Origin: a bacterium
GTDB taxonomy: Bacteria; Bacteroidota; Ignavibacteria; SZUA-365
Length of the DNA stretch: 64,000 bases
Assembly: GCA_020444325.1 (NCBI GenBank)
Contig: JAHLLD010000004.1
Location: forward strand, 62,001 to 126,000
Direction: 5' to 3'
The notes under the pieces are model-generated. The model had not been told where the DNA came from. It did no database searches and saw nothing but the letters and a program-made list of their open reading frames with translations. A program made the position numbers and the translations under genes. Every line of letters starts with the position of its first letter. Position 1 is the stretch's first letter. This document shows, piece after piece, positions 43,073 through 51,661 of the stretch.

Positions 43073-43101
43073 TTGACAATGTCACCTGAGGAGAGTAAGA
43101 T
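43073..43101 (+). promoter_or_regulatory. Possible promoter of the GAF-GGDEF gene
   Basis: TTGACA at 43073-43078, a 17-base spacer and TAAGAT at 43096-43101. This resembles the general sigma-70 pattern rather than the Bacteroidota one. It lies about 125 bases before the start codon. Confidence 0.4.
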
Positions 43102-43225
43102 ACAGTTGTCTACAATCCTCCTGCCTTGTTTTTTTGCGGCTGGCGATTCCGCCGGACGCTCGTTATGCCTCTTCTCTGATTCATTTCAGTACGGTCTTCG
43201 GACCTTCATGATGAGGAGGTGTTCC

Positions 43226-44263
43226 ATGAATGTTGAGATTTCAGAACAATGCATGGAGTTCCATGGCGAACTCCTCGGCATGCTTACGACGCACAGACAT
43301 TATGAGCGCATATTCCACCTTGTCGTGGATCGCATCGCCCGCCTGTATCGATGCCAGTCATGCGCTATCATCCTGATCGATCCCGAAACGGAACTGCTCA
43401 GCGTGGAGAACTGCACAGGCATTTCGCATACGTTCTGCAAGGAGTTCCGCAGTCGCGTTTCCACAACTGCCATCGGAGAGTTACTGTGGACGGGGCGCCC
43501 GATCCTTATCCCCGATGCTTCTTCGCAGATGGACCTTGCCAGCCAGGTACAACTCGAACAGCCCTTTGCCTCCTGCCTGGCCGTGCAGCTTTCTTCCCAT
43601 CACAAGACGCTGGGGTATCTGTACGCGGACACCACTAGGGTAGGTGCATTTGATGAGGAGGATGTTTCCGTGTTCAAGAGCTTCGCAAACCTGGCAGCGC
43701 TCGCCCTCTACCAGAATCGTCTCTATGAGCGCAATATGCATCTCGATGCCATCGATCATGAGACAGGTCTGCAGCAGTACTCGTTTTTCTCCGACAATCT
43801 CCTGAAAAATCTTGTCCGTGCGCGGAATTCCGGCGAGTATGTGGGATTGCTGATGATGGATATCGACAATTTCGGTGCAATCGCAGCCACATTCGGCGCG
43901 GAAGCAAAGCGTGCGTTTCTGGATGAATTCGGGAAAACAATACTCGCGCATCTGCGCAGCTACGATGCGGCGTGCCGCTATGGCGCCGATGAAATCATCG
44001 TCATGCTGCCGGATACCAGACTCGATGCAACACTGGGTATTGCCGGAGAGCTGTGCGGGCATATTCGCTCCAGGACGTTTACGAATCACCGGATTCAGAC
44101 CACAGTAAGCTGCGGTGCCGCTGCCTTCCCGGGCGACGGGGATGATGCGGAATCGCTGATCCTCAGCGTCAAACGGTCTGTTTTCGAGGCGCAGCGCGCT
44201 GGACGCGACAGGATTTATCACAGGGAAAGAAGCGCCACCCCGGATCCGGCAGAACTGCCGTAA
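43226..44263 (+). CDS. GAF-GGDEF protein with degenerate active site
   Basis: 345 residues from the ATG at 43226, with AGGAGG seven bases upstream, which decides the start against the longer frame to 43046. A GAF domain (about 25-175) is followed by a GGDEF-type domain (about 180-335) starting at DHETGLQQYSFF. The signature loop is GADEI (253-257) instead of GGDEF. The Asp-Glu pair is kept but the second Gly and the Phe are replaced, and the upstream metal Asp is present (MMDIDNFG). It may be a weak diguanylate cyclase or a c-di-GMP/GTP-binding regulator. No EAL or PilZ gene is near. Confidence 0.88.
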   Translation: MNVEISEQCMEFHGELLGMLTTHRHYERIFHLVVDRIARLYRCQSCAIILIDPETELLSVENCTGISHTFCKEFRSRVSTTAIGELLWTGRPILIPDASSQMDLASQVQLEQPFASCLAVQLSSHHKTLGYLYADTTRVGAFDEEDVSVFKSFANLAALALYQNRLYERNMHLDAIDHETGLQQYSFFSDNLLKNLVRARNSGEYVGLLMMDIDNFGAIAATFGAEAKRAFLDEFGKTILAHLRSYDAACRYGADEIIVMLPDTRLDATLGIAGELCGHIRSRTFTNHRIQTTVSCGAAAFPGDGDDAESLILSVKRSVFEAQRAGRDRIYHRERSATPDPAELP

Positions 44264-44388
44264 TCCTCCCGGGTTGATGCAAAAAAAAATCTACAGTGGG
44301 AACTACTGCGGCAATAATGCATGTTGTAACATATATATGAATTTGAAACAAACACGCATTATTCAGTCATCACATATAGGAGTTCTCA

Positions 44389-44985
44389 ATGAACTGGTTT
44401 AAGTTTCTTCCGTTGCTGCTTGTCGGTCTCACACTGACGGCTACTTCCCAGACCACTTGGCGCTTTGATCATGCACATTCGAAGATTGGCTTCGGAGTGA
44501 CGCACATGGTTATCGCCGAAGTTGACGGGAATTTCAAGGATTACGAAGGTACGGTGACCACGAAGGGCGACGATTTTTCCAACGCCTCCGTCAAGTTCAC
44601 CGTGGATGTCGCCAGTATTGATACGGACAATGACAAGCGCGATGACCATCTGCGTTCGGATGATTTCTTCAACGCGAGCAAGTTTCCGAAGATGGTGTTT
44701 GTCGGCACGTCGATGAAGAAGACCGGGAAGAACACCTACAAGCTGATGGGTGATCTGACGATTCGCGATGTGACGAAACCGGTGACGCTTGATGTGAAGC
44801 ACAACGGAACGATCAAGGATCCGTGGGGCAACACCCGTGCGGGATTCCACATGACCGGTGCGCTCAATCGATTCGACTATAATCTGAAATGGAACACTCT
44901 GACAGAGATGGGTGGCGCCGTCGTCGGGAAGGAAGTCCGTCTCGACATCGACGTCGAGCTCATCCAGGAAAGCGATGAGTCTTGA
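44389..44985 (+). CDS. YceI-family periplasmic protein
   Basis: 198 residues with AGGAG nine bases before the ATG. Signal peptide MNWFKFLPLLLVGLTLTATSQ. YceI lipocalin-like beta-barrel: WRFDHAHSKIGFGVTHM, then SASIDTDNDKRDDHLRS-type motif (VASIDTDNDKRDDHLRSDDF), FNASKFPKMVF and GDLTIRDVTKPVTLDV, ending in an IDVELI strand. Family members bind isoprenoid chains in the periplasm. The stop lies 11 bases inside the next gene, so YceI and MarR are translated together, suggesting that this regulator controls the pair. Confidence 0.92.
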   Translation: MNWFKFLPLLLVGLTLTATSQTTWRFDHAHSKIGFGVTHMVIAEVDGNFKDYEGTVTTKGDDFSNASVKFTVDVASIDTDNDKRDDHLRSDDFFNASKFPKMVFVGTSMKKTGKNTYKLMGDLTIRDVTKPVTLDVKHNGTIKDPWGNTRAGFHMTGALNRFDYNLKWNTLTEMGGAVVGKEVRLDIDVELIQESDES

Positions 44986-45460
44986 ACAGGATATAAAGCA
45001 GGCACGCTTTAAAAGCGAATATCACAAGCTGGCCGTGAATATACTCTATACTCACGGCTGGCTTGTGTCGCGTTTAAGCGCGATACTCAAACCGAGGGGT
45101 ATCACGATCGCGCAGTTCAACATTCTGCGGATTCTCAGGGGACAGCATCCTCAGCCGGCGACGATTTCCCTGCTGCAGGACCGCATGCTCGACAAGATGT
45201 CGGATACATCGCGGCTGGTTGAGCGGTTGCGAGGAAAGGGACTGGTGGAAAGGACGGCGGATGCGGAGGACCGGAGACGGGTGGCTGTGCGCATTACGCC
45301 TGAGGGGTTGAAGGTTCTCGAGGCCATCGGCGACTTTGAGGCAGTGCTTGAGCCGATGTTCGAGGCGTTTTCCGAAGCGAAAGCAGGGGATATCAACGAC
45401 GCCCTGGACGCAATGAGGGAAATGGACGCGAGGGATGTGTCCGCCAATTCAGTGAAATAG
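44975..45460 (+). CDS. MarR-family transcriptional regulator
   Basis: 161 residues from the ATG at 44975; the longer frame to 44912 is inside YceI. The winged-helix core is ITIAQFNILRILRG, then LQDRMLDKMSDTSRLVERLRGKGLVER, then the wing TADAEDRRRVAVRITPEGL. N- and C-terminal helices provide the dimer interface. It overlaps yceI by 11 bases. It faces the SafE gene convergently with only 16 bases between the stops. Ligand unknown. Confidence 0.92.
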   Translation: MSLEQDIKQARFKSEYHKLAVNILYTHGWLVSRLSAILKPRGITIAQFNILRILRGQHPQPATISLLQDRMLDKMSDTSRLVERLRGKGLVERTADAEDRRRVAVRITPEGLKVLEAIGDFEAVLEPMFEAFSEAKAGDINDALDAMREMDARDVSANSVK

Positions 45461-45476
45461 CGACGGGATGGGGTGA

Positions 45477-46226
45477 CTACTGGCAGCAGGGAGGCGTTTC
45501 ACCGGTTTGCATTTCCACCTGCGCCTGCTCCGGCGCCATGCTGCCCTTCTTTTTCATCATATCCATATCGGGACTGATAAACGGGATACCGAGGGAGAGC
45601 CCGCGAAGGATGAACAGCACACCGAGAATGACGACGCCGACGGGGATGAGCCGCGTGATTTTCCGGCGCATCTCCCCGGTGATCATTCCCCCGGCATAAC
45701 TGGCGGCGAAGAGCAGGGGCAATGTGCCCAGGCCAAAGAGGAACATGTACGCAGCTCCGCCGAGGGCGGATCCCATGGCCAGCGACCCGGCGAGCGCCAT
45801 GTACACGAGTCCGCACGGGAGAAAACCATTCAAGAGGCCGATGGTGAAGAGGGACGACTGCGAACTGTTGCCAAGCAGTTTGCCCAGGCGTGCTTTGAGC
45901 GTGCCCAGCACGCGATCGTAATGTTTTGTGGGCAGCACTTTACGTGCGGCCCGGGTGGGGAGAAGTACGGTGAGTATCATCAGCGCACCGGCGGCGATGC
46001 CCAGCCATTGCTGATATCCCGCAAGAGCGATGCTCTGCCCGACAAAGCCCACCACCAGTCCCATGAACGCATAGGTGATGGCACGGCCCAGGTTGTAAAG
46101 GACGCGGCTGAAGAAAAAGCTCCAGCGTTCGCGTACGTTGCCGGGAAGGACGAGAACGATCGGACCGCACATGCCGAGGCAGTGCACGCTTCCGACGATG
46201 CCGATGACAAAAGCTGACCAGATCAT
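45477..46226 (-). CDS. SafE/TauE-type membrane protein, cbb3 assembly-associated
   Basis: 249 residues with six hydrophobic helices. The start MIWSAFVIGIVGSVHCLGMCGP carries the HCxGMCGP motif of this UreH-like/SafE family, whose members sit next to cco genes in many Bacteroidota. A helix with NGFLPCGLVYMALAGS is the second conserved segment. The C-terminus is Met/Gln-rich and ends in CC, suggesting metal (copper) handling at the membrane. It follows ccoH on the same strand by 37 bases. Copper delivery is inference from context. Confidence 0.85.
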   Translation of the reverse strand: MIWSAFVIGIVGSVHCLGMCGPIVLVLPGNVRERWSFFFSRVLYNLGRAITYAFMGLVVGFVGQSIALAGYQQWLGIAAGALMILTVLLPTRAARKVLPTKHYDRVLGTLKARLGKLLGNSSQSSLFTIGLLNGFLPCGLVYMALAGSLAMGSALGGAAYMFLFGLGTLPLLFAASYAGGMITGEMRRKITRLIPVGVVILGVLFILRGLSLGIPFISPDMDMMKKKGSMAPEQAQVEMQTGETPPCCQ

Positions 46227-46263
46227 GTGCTAACTCCGGTGTTCCGCCGCAACGGATCACCCG

Positions 46264-46743
46264 CTAGAGGTACATACGTTTTTCCATGGAGTAGGCTTCA
46301 CCGTTATCCATCCAGCGGAACTTGAATATCCACTGTCCGGGATCGAGTCCGCTGACGGAGATATGCTGTTTGCCCTCGCTGTTGAGTTCGAGGGGAAGCA
46401 CGAGATCTCCCCGTGCGCTGGAAATGCGGAAAAAGGTCACGGTGCCGGTGATGCCGTTGTAGTCGTCCCGCTCGGGGAAGGAAATGCTGCAGCTCTTCGC
46501 CTCCCGGTCGAGCACGACAGCAGGTTTGAGGTCAAGCTGCTGTGTGCGCTGGCGTGCGTCGATTTCATCCTGATATGCGAGGTCCTTCTCATAATAATTC
46601 TCTGTAACCAGGGAATATTCCTGGTTGGAGATGAAGAGGACCACGGAAACGGTGGCAATGAGAAACACCACGATAACGATGGTGATGCCTACCGCCCAGG
46701 GCTGCCGCTTTGTTTTCTGTTCTTTCGTCTGCTGATCACTCAT
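46264..46743 (-). CDS. ccoH: FixH/CcoH family cbb3 oxidase assembly protein
   Basis: 159 residues. A short cytoplasmic lead, one transmembrane helix (about 18-40, WAVGITIVIVVFLIATVSVVLF), then a periplasmic Ig-like domain with SLVTENYYEKDLAYQDEIDARQRTQQL, the typical FixH signature. FixH/CcoH helps cbb3 assembly and is linked to the CcoI copper pump. It is coupled to ccoG by an ATGA overlap. Confidence 0.9.
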   Translation of the reverse strand: MSDQQTKEQKTKRQPWAVGITIVIVVFLIATVSVVLFISNQEYSLVTENYYEKDLAYQDEIDARQRTQQLDLKPAVVLDREAKSCSISFPERDDYNGITGTVTFFRISSARGDLVLPLELNSEGKQHISVSGLDPGQWIFKFRWMDNGEAYSMEKRMYL

Positions 46744-48161
46744 TTAGCGGGCCCCATGAAACCTGTTTCTACTTCTTCCAGCAGCCGGCCATTCGAGTAC
46801 ACGCCGATTGTGATCGGGGTTTTCACTCCGTCGAGATGGTCACGGGAGAGGTCGACGAAGAAGGCCGTTTCCGTCAGTCCGGTCGGTGGAGCGACGACCT
46901 CCTTCGTCCCGACGATGTCGAGTTGTCCTTCCGGATGCAGCAGGCGCAGTTCGATCGGGAGACGTTCACGCGTCTTGTTCACGACCTTGATCGTAAACAG
47001 GTTGCGCAGCACGTCGTCACTCTGCTTGATGTACAGTGTGCCCGGTGCACGCAGGATGGTGGTTTCCACGTCGGCGCGGGCCGAGAACAGGAAGAGCAAT
47101 GCGCCCACGATGAGGGTGAGGACGACGGTGTACGCGATCACACGCGTGGTAAAGATCTTTTTGCTGCCGCTCGCGATGCCGTTGTAGGAGGCATAGCGGA
47201 TGAGTCCGCGCGGGAAGCCGACTTTGTCCATCACATTGTCGCAGGCATCAATGCATGCGGTGCAGTTGATGCACTCGAGCTGCGTTCCATTGCGGATGTC
47301 TATGCCGGTGGGACACACGACGACGCACTGATGACAGTCCACACAGTGTCCGGCGTCCTCACGCGCATCAGACTTGCGGAATTTCTTTCGTGGCTCTCCC
47401 CGCTCGAAGTCATAGGAGATGACGACGGAATTTTCGTCGAGGAGAACGGACTGCAGGCGTCCATAGGGACACACCAGGGTGCAGACCTGTTCGCGGAACC
47501 AGGCGAACACGAAATAGAATGCACCGGAAAAAAGCAGGATGGCGATAAAGCCACCGAGATGCTCCGATGGAGGTTCGCTGATGATAATGCGCAGCTGATC
47601 CATGCCGATGATGTACGACAGGAAGAGATTACTGATGAAGAAGGCGATGCCATAGAAGATCACCTGCTTCGATGTTTTCTTGAGAATCTTGCTCATCGTC
47701 CATGGCTGTGAGTTCAATGCGCGCTGCTGCTGCGCATCACCTTCAATGAGGTACTCGATGCGGCGGAATACCATTTCCATGAAGATGGTCTGCGGACAGA
47801 TCCAGCCGCAGAATATGCGGCCGTACACGGCGGTAAACAGGAAGATGAACACCACCGTGGCGATCATGATGAGAACGAAGAGATGAAAATCCTGTGGCCA
47901 GAAGGTGACGCCGAAGAGGACGAACTTGCGTTCAAGAACGTTGAGAAGAATCAGCTGTTCGCCGTTGACCTTGATGAATGGTGCGAGAATGAGGAAGGCC
48001 AGAAGTGCATAGCTGACGATTTTACGCCAGGTGTAGTAGCGGCCGGAGGGTTTTTTCGGGTAGACCCAGTTGCGTCCCCCTTCCTCATTTACCGTTGCAA
48101 TTCTGTCCCTGAATGTGACCTCCGCCTCTTTCTCAACTTCTGCGGGATCATGTGCTTCCAT
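46740..48161 (-). CDS. ccoG: CcoG, cbb3 oxidase accessory Fe-S protein
   Basis: 473 residues. About five transmembrane helices in the first 350 residues. The N-terminal half has the FCGWICPQTIFME motif (W-I-C-P). Two [4Fe-4S] motifs follow: CVDCHQCVVVCP and CINCTACIDACD, around 260-310. A C-terminal periplasmic Ig-like domain closes the protein. CcoG reduces copper(II) during cbb3 maturation. It lies downstream of the ccoP terminator and directly before ccoH. Confidence 0.95.
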   Translation of the reverse strand: MEAHDPAEVEKEAEVTFRDRIATVNEEGGRNWVYPKKPSGRYYTWRKIVSYALLAFLILAPFIKVNGEQLILLNVLERKFVLFGVTFWPQDFHLFVLIMIATVVFIFLFTAVYGRIFCGWICPQTIFMEMVFRRIEYLIEGDAQQQRALNSQPWTMSKILKKTSKQVIFYGIAFFISNLFLSYIIGMDQLRIIISEPPSEHLGGFIAILLFSGAFYFVFAWFREQVCTLVCPYGRLQSVLLDENSVVISYDFERGEPRKKFRKSDAREDAGHCVDCHQCVVVCPTGIDIRNGTQLECINCTACIDACDNVMDKVGFPRGLIRYASYNGIASGSKKIFTTRVIAYTVVLTLIVGALLFLFSARADVETTILRAPGTLYIKQSDDVLRNLFTIKVVNKTRERLPIELRLLHPEGQLDIVGTKEVVAPPTGLTETAFFVDLSRDHLDGVKTPITIGVYSNGRLLEEVETGFMGPAK

Positions 48162-48258
48162 AATTTGCCTTTCCAGTCACGATGTGCCAGTAAAATGCCA
48201 CGCTTCCCTCTCCGCCACAAGTAAGATTCCAGTGCCCCGGGAACGGTTCAAACAAAAA

Positions 48259-48286
48259 AGGCATCCCGCCGGGCGACGGGATGCCT
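48259..48286 (-). terminator. Terminator between ccoP and ccoG
   Basis: AGGCATCCCG at 48259-48268 pairs with 48277-48286 around an 8-base loop. On the minus strand a TTTTTT run follows, 17 bases after the ccoP stop. It splits the structural oxidase genes from the assembly genes. Confidence 0.85.
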
Positions 48287-48302
48287 GTCAGTAACAACCG
48301 GT

Positions 48303-49106
48303 TTATTCTACTTTGTCTCCCTGCGGCGCTTTTGCGTTCGCGGGATTTGTGCCATGCAGTTTCACCAGAATGTAGCTGGCGACGTTTTCGATCTGATCCT
48401 GCGAGAGCGTCTTTTCCCAGGCGATCATGCCCTTGGCGGGAACACCCTTGTAAATCGTGCGCAGAAGATCCTGCATTTTATTGCCATGAATCCAGTAGTC
48501 ATCGGTAAGATTCGGTCCGATACCGCCCTCACCATTCATGCCATGACAACTGAAGCACTGCGTGGTAAAGGTCTTCTTCCCGTCCGCGAGTTTCGCTGCC
48601 TCGGTGAAGGGCTCGGTGATGGTTGAGGGGATGGTGGACGAGCCGCTGGCGCTCGGCGCCATGGGCTGACTCATGACTCCGGCCTCGAAGTTGGTGTACA
48701 ACTCGGGGAAGGCTTTTTTCAGCTTCTCGAGCTGCTCGGGTTTCGCCTTGCTCATGGCGCGGTAGATCTGCTCGTTGAACGGGGCGTTGAGCACCTTGTT
48801 GAGCTCTGTGCGCACCCGCGGCGTCAGATTTTCCTCACGTGCGAGGAAGGGGGAGGTGTAGCTGTTGAACACGCCACCCGACACTTCGACCAGGGGTTCG
48901 GTGTAGTTCGGATCGATTTCCTTCATGTATTCGGTGCGGGAAAGGTCTCCCGTACCGAGCACGTGGAAGTGCAGCAGATACAGCACCGCGAAAATGATGG
49001 TGCCGTAGAACAGCTTTTTCCACCATCCGGGCAACTGGTTGTCATATTCCTGGATCCCGTCAAAGTCATGATCCAGGACCTCATCCTTGGGATGCTTATC
49101 GCTCAT
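48303..49106 (-). CDS. ccoP: cbb3 oxidase subunit CcoP, single-haem type
   Basis: 267 residues. The N-terminal CcoP/FixP domain (about 8-65) has DGIQEYDNQLPGWW and one transmembrane helix. A linker precedes a C-terminal cytochrome c domain (about 175-260) with CFSCH and a later Met in the KGMIAWEKTLS region. Classical proteobacterial CcoP has two haem motifs; only one is present here, as in other Bacteroidota. It carries electrons into CcoN. ATGA overlap with ccoQ. Confidence 0.93.
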   Translation of the reverse strand: MSDKHPKDEVLDHDFDGIQEYDNQLPGWWKKLFYGTIIFAVLYLLHFHVLGTGDLSRTEYMKEIDPNYTEPLVEVSGGVFNSYTSPFLAREENLTPRVRTELNKVLNAPFNEQIYRAMSKAKPEQLEKLKKAFPELYTNFEAGVMSQPMAPSASGSSTIPSTITEPFTEAAKLADGKKTFTTQCFSCHGMNGEGGIGPNLTDDYWIHGNKMQDLLRTIYKGVPAKGMIAWEKTLSQDQIENVASYILVKLHGTNPANAKAPQGDKVE

Positions 49107-49294
49107 TCCTGCTCCTTGTCCGCAGTTTTTGTATCGTCTTCAGATTCCAATGGGAGATTCTCCATCTTCGAAACATATTTCTTCTTCAGGAAGAGTGTCC
49201 ACAGAACGATGCCGAGGAACAGGAGGAAGAAGAACAGCAGGGCGATGACGCCAAGCGTTTCAAATCCGGTAAAATCGACGAGTTTCTTGAACAT
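49103..49294 (-). CDS. ccoQ: CcoQ-like small subunit
   Basis: 63 residues with one transmembrane helix (about 14-36) followed by an acidic, lysine-rich tail. Its place between ccoNO and ccoP and its size identify it as the CcoQ/FixQ subunit that stabilises the oxidase. It ends in an ATGA overlap with ccoP. Confidence 0.85.
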   Translation of the reverse strand: MFKKLVDFTGFETLGVIALLFFFLLFLGIVLWTLFLKKKYVSKMENLPLESEDDTKTADKEQE

Positions 49295-49312
49295 GGTTTA
49301 CCTGCTCCGCTG

Positions 49313-51424
49313 TCAATCGACGCGAATGTCGGTACCGAGTCGCTGCAGATACGCAATCAGTGCGACAATCTCGCGATCCCATGATGTTTCGAGGCCGCTG
49401 GCCTTCAGCGACTCCGCGATTTCCTGCGCCTGTTTCTTCAGTTCCCCGGCGGCCTTGCTCTCGAAGTCGGGAGCATAGGGCACACCGATGCTGCGCAGGG
49501 CGGAAATCTTGGACTCCAGATCGCTGTAATCGAGCTGATCGGTGATCAGCCACGGGTACGGCGGCATGATGGAGCCGGGCGACATCGTGCGTGGATCGAG
49601 CATGTGGCTGTAATGCCAGGCATCGGGATACTTGCGACCCACACGATGCAGATCGGGTCCGGTGCGTTTTGAGCCCCAGAGGAAGGGGTGATCGTACACG
49701 AACTCACCGGCCTTGGAATATTCGCCGTAGCGTTCGGTCTCGGAACGGAAGGGACGAATCATCTGGGAATGGCAACCCACGCAGCCCTCGCGAATGTAGA
49801 TGTCACGACCCTCGACTTCCAGTGGCGTATAAGGCTTGACACTGGCAATGGTCGGGATGTTCGATTTGACAACGAACATCGGGACGTTGAGCAGTATCGA
49901 CCCGACCGCAATGGCAACGAAAGAGAGGATAGTGAACTGAATGGGACGCGACTCGAGCCAGCGGTGTCCCCAGTAGGTTTTGCCTTCACCTTCATGCTGT
50001 GCACGCAGGGGAGGCGCTTCTGCTTCCACCTCGCGGATGAAACTTCCGGTCCTGATCGTCTTGATGGTGTTGTAGACGCCGAGCAGTGCGCCGACGATGT
50101 ACAGTGAGCCGCCGATCACGCGGAGGATATACATCGGGACGATCTGCAGGACGGTCTCGAGGAAGTTCGGATACTGCAGCACACCGTCGGGCGTGAATTC
50201 CTTCCACATCAATCCCTGGGTAATTCCTGCCCAGTAAATCGGGATGACGTAGAAAAGAATACCCAGCGTACCGAGCCAGAAATGCGCGTTGGCGAGTTTC
50301 CGCGAGAAGAGCTTCGTGCCGTAGAGCTTCGGGGTCAGCCAGTAGATAATACCGAAGAGCATGAAGCCGTTCCATCCAAGGGCGCCGACGTGCACGTGCG
50401 CGATGGTCCAGTCGGTGAAATGCGACAGGGCGTTGACGCTCTTGATCGAGAGCATCGGTCCTTCGAAGGTCGCCATACCGTAGGCGGTCACCGCCACAAC
50501 AAAGAATTTCAGCACGGGATCGTTTCGCACCTTGTCCCACGCACCACGCAGGGTCAGCAGTCCGTTGAGCATACCGCCCCAGGATGGAGCGATGAGCATG
50601 ATGGAGAAGACCGTGCCGAGCGACTGTGCCCAGTCAGGCGTAGAGGAGTACAGCAGATGATGCGGTCCGGCCCAGATATAGATGAAGATCAGTGCCCAGA
50701 AGTGGATGATCGACAGCTTGTAACTGTAAACGGGACGCTCCGCCGCTTTTGGCAGATAGTAGTACATCAGGCCAAGGACCGGCGTGGTGAGGAAGAAGGC
50801 CACGGCGTTGTGGCCATACCACCACTGCACGAGGGCATCCTGCACACCCGCGTAAAGGGAATAGCTTTTCAGGAAGCTCACGGGCATTTCGAGGCTGTTC
50901 ACGATATGCAGCACAGCTACCGTGATGAGCGTCGAGATGTAAAACCATATCGCCACGTACATGTGTTTTTCGCGGCGTTTGAGAATGGTTCCGATCATGT
51001 TGATTCCCCAGACCACCCAGACGACGGCGATGGCGATGTCAATCGGCCATTCCAGCTCGGCATATTCTTTCGAGGTGGTGGCGCCCGAAAGCAGCGTCAC
51101 CGCTGCGGCAACGATAATGAGCTGCCAGCCCCAGAAATGAATCCGGGACAGCATGTCACTGAAGTTGCGTGCTTTCAGCAGCCGCTGTGCCGAGTAGTAG
51201 TAGCCGAGAAAGATGCCGTTGCCGACGAAGGCGAAGATCACTGCATTGGTATGCAGGGGACGCAGTCGCCCGAAGGTCAGCGCCGGAGAGAGATTCAGCC
51301 CGGGGAAGGGGAGCTGCAGGGCGATCACGAGGCCGACGAGAAAGCCGACGACGCCCCAGAGTATCGTCGCAAACAGAAACATGCGAACGATCTGGTTGTC
51401 ATAACGGAATTTTTCCACTTCCAT
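49313..51424 (-). CDS. ccoNO: Fused cbb3 oxidase subunits CcoN-CcoO
   Basis: 703 residues. Residues about 1-480 are CcoN with twelve hydrophobic helices and the haem-copper ligands: LRPLHTNAV for low-spin haem, WWYGHNAVAF, the HH pair in WAGPHHLLYSS, and AHVHVGALGWNG. After a linker with one membrane helix (about 495-515), residues about 530-700 are CcoO with a single haem c motif CVGCH and MPPYPWL as the Met region. The catalytic subunit reduces oxygen to water with high affinity. The CcoN-CcoO fusion is known from Bacteroidota. The start overlaps the ccoS stop. Confidence 0.95.
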   Translation of the reverse strand: MEVEKFRYDNQIVRMFLFATILWGVVGFLVGLVIALQLPFPGLNLSPALTFGRLRPLHTNAVIFAFVGNGIFLGYYYSAQRLLKARNFSDMLSRIHFWGWQLIIVAAAVTLLSGATTSKEYAELEWPIDIAIAVVWVVWGINMIGTILKRREKHMYVAIWFYISTLITVAVLHIVNSLEMPVSFLKSYSLYAGVQDALVQWWYGHNAVAFFLTTPVLGLMYYYLPKAAERPVYSYKLSIIHFWALIFIYIWAGPHHLLYSSTPDWAQSLGTVFSIMLIAPSWGGMLNGLLTLRGAWDKVRNDPVLKFFVVAVTAYGMATFEGPMLSIKSVNALSHFTDWTIAHVHVGALGWNGFMLFGIIYWLTPKLYGTKLFSRKLANAHFWLGTLGILFYVIPIYWAGITQGLMWKEFTPDGVLQYPNFLETVLQIVPMYILRVIGGSLYIVGALLGVYNTIKTIRTGSFIREVEAEAPPLRAQHEGEGKTYWGHRWLESRPIQFTILSFVAIAVGSILLNVPMFVVKSNIPTIASVKPYTPLEVEGRDIYIREGCVGCHSQMIRPFRSETERYGEYSKAGEFVYDHPFLWGSKRTGPDLHRVGRKYPDAWHYSHMLDPRTMSPGSIMPPYPWLITDQLDYSDLESKISALRSIGVPYAPDFESKAAGELKKQAQEIAESLKASGLETSWDREIVALIAYLQRLGTDIRVD

Positions 51425-51660
51425 TAATCCGTACTCCTCTGTTCTTGAGTATCAGGTTTACTTGTATTCTCGTTTTTCACTGTATTCTCATTATTCGCTG
51501 TGTTTTCGCTTTTCACTTCTTTCTCATCATCGAAAAGGACGCGCACCGAGGGAGTATAGTGGTCTTCAAATTGTCCGTTACGCACCGCCCAGATGAATAC
51601 GCCGAGAAAGGTCAGGGCGACGAGCAGACTGAAGCCGATCAGGATGAACATCACATACAT
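51424..51660 (-). CDS. ccoS: CcoS assembly protein
   Basis: 78 residues. One N-terminal transmembrane helix with MFILIGFSLLVALTFLGVFIWAVRNGQFED, the CcoS signature (WAVxxGQFED). The tail is a low-complexity Asn/Glu-rich stretch of near-repeats (SENTANNENT, VKNENT), unusual for the family. CcoS is needed to insert cofactors into CcoN. It overlaps ccoNO by one base and follows ccoI by one base. Confidence 0.9.
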   Translation of the reverse strand: MYVMFILIGFSLLVALTFLGVFIWAVRNGQFEDHYTPSVRVLFDDEKEVKSENTANNENTVKNENTSKPDTQEQRSTD

Positions 51661-51661
51661 G

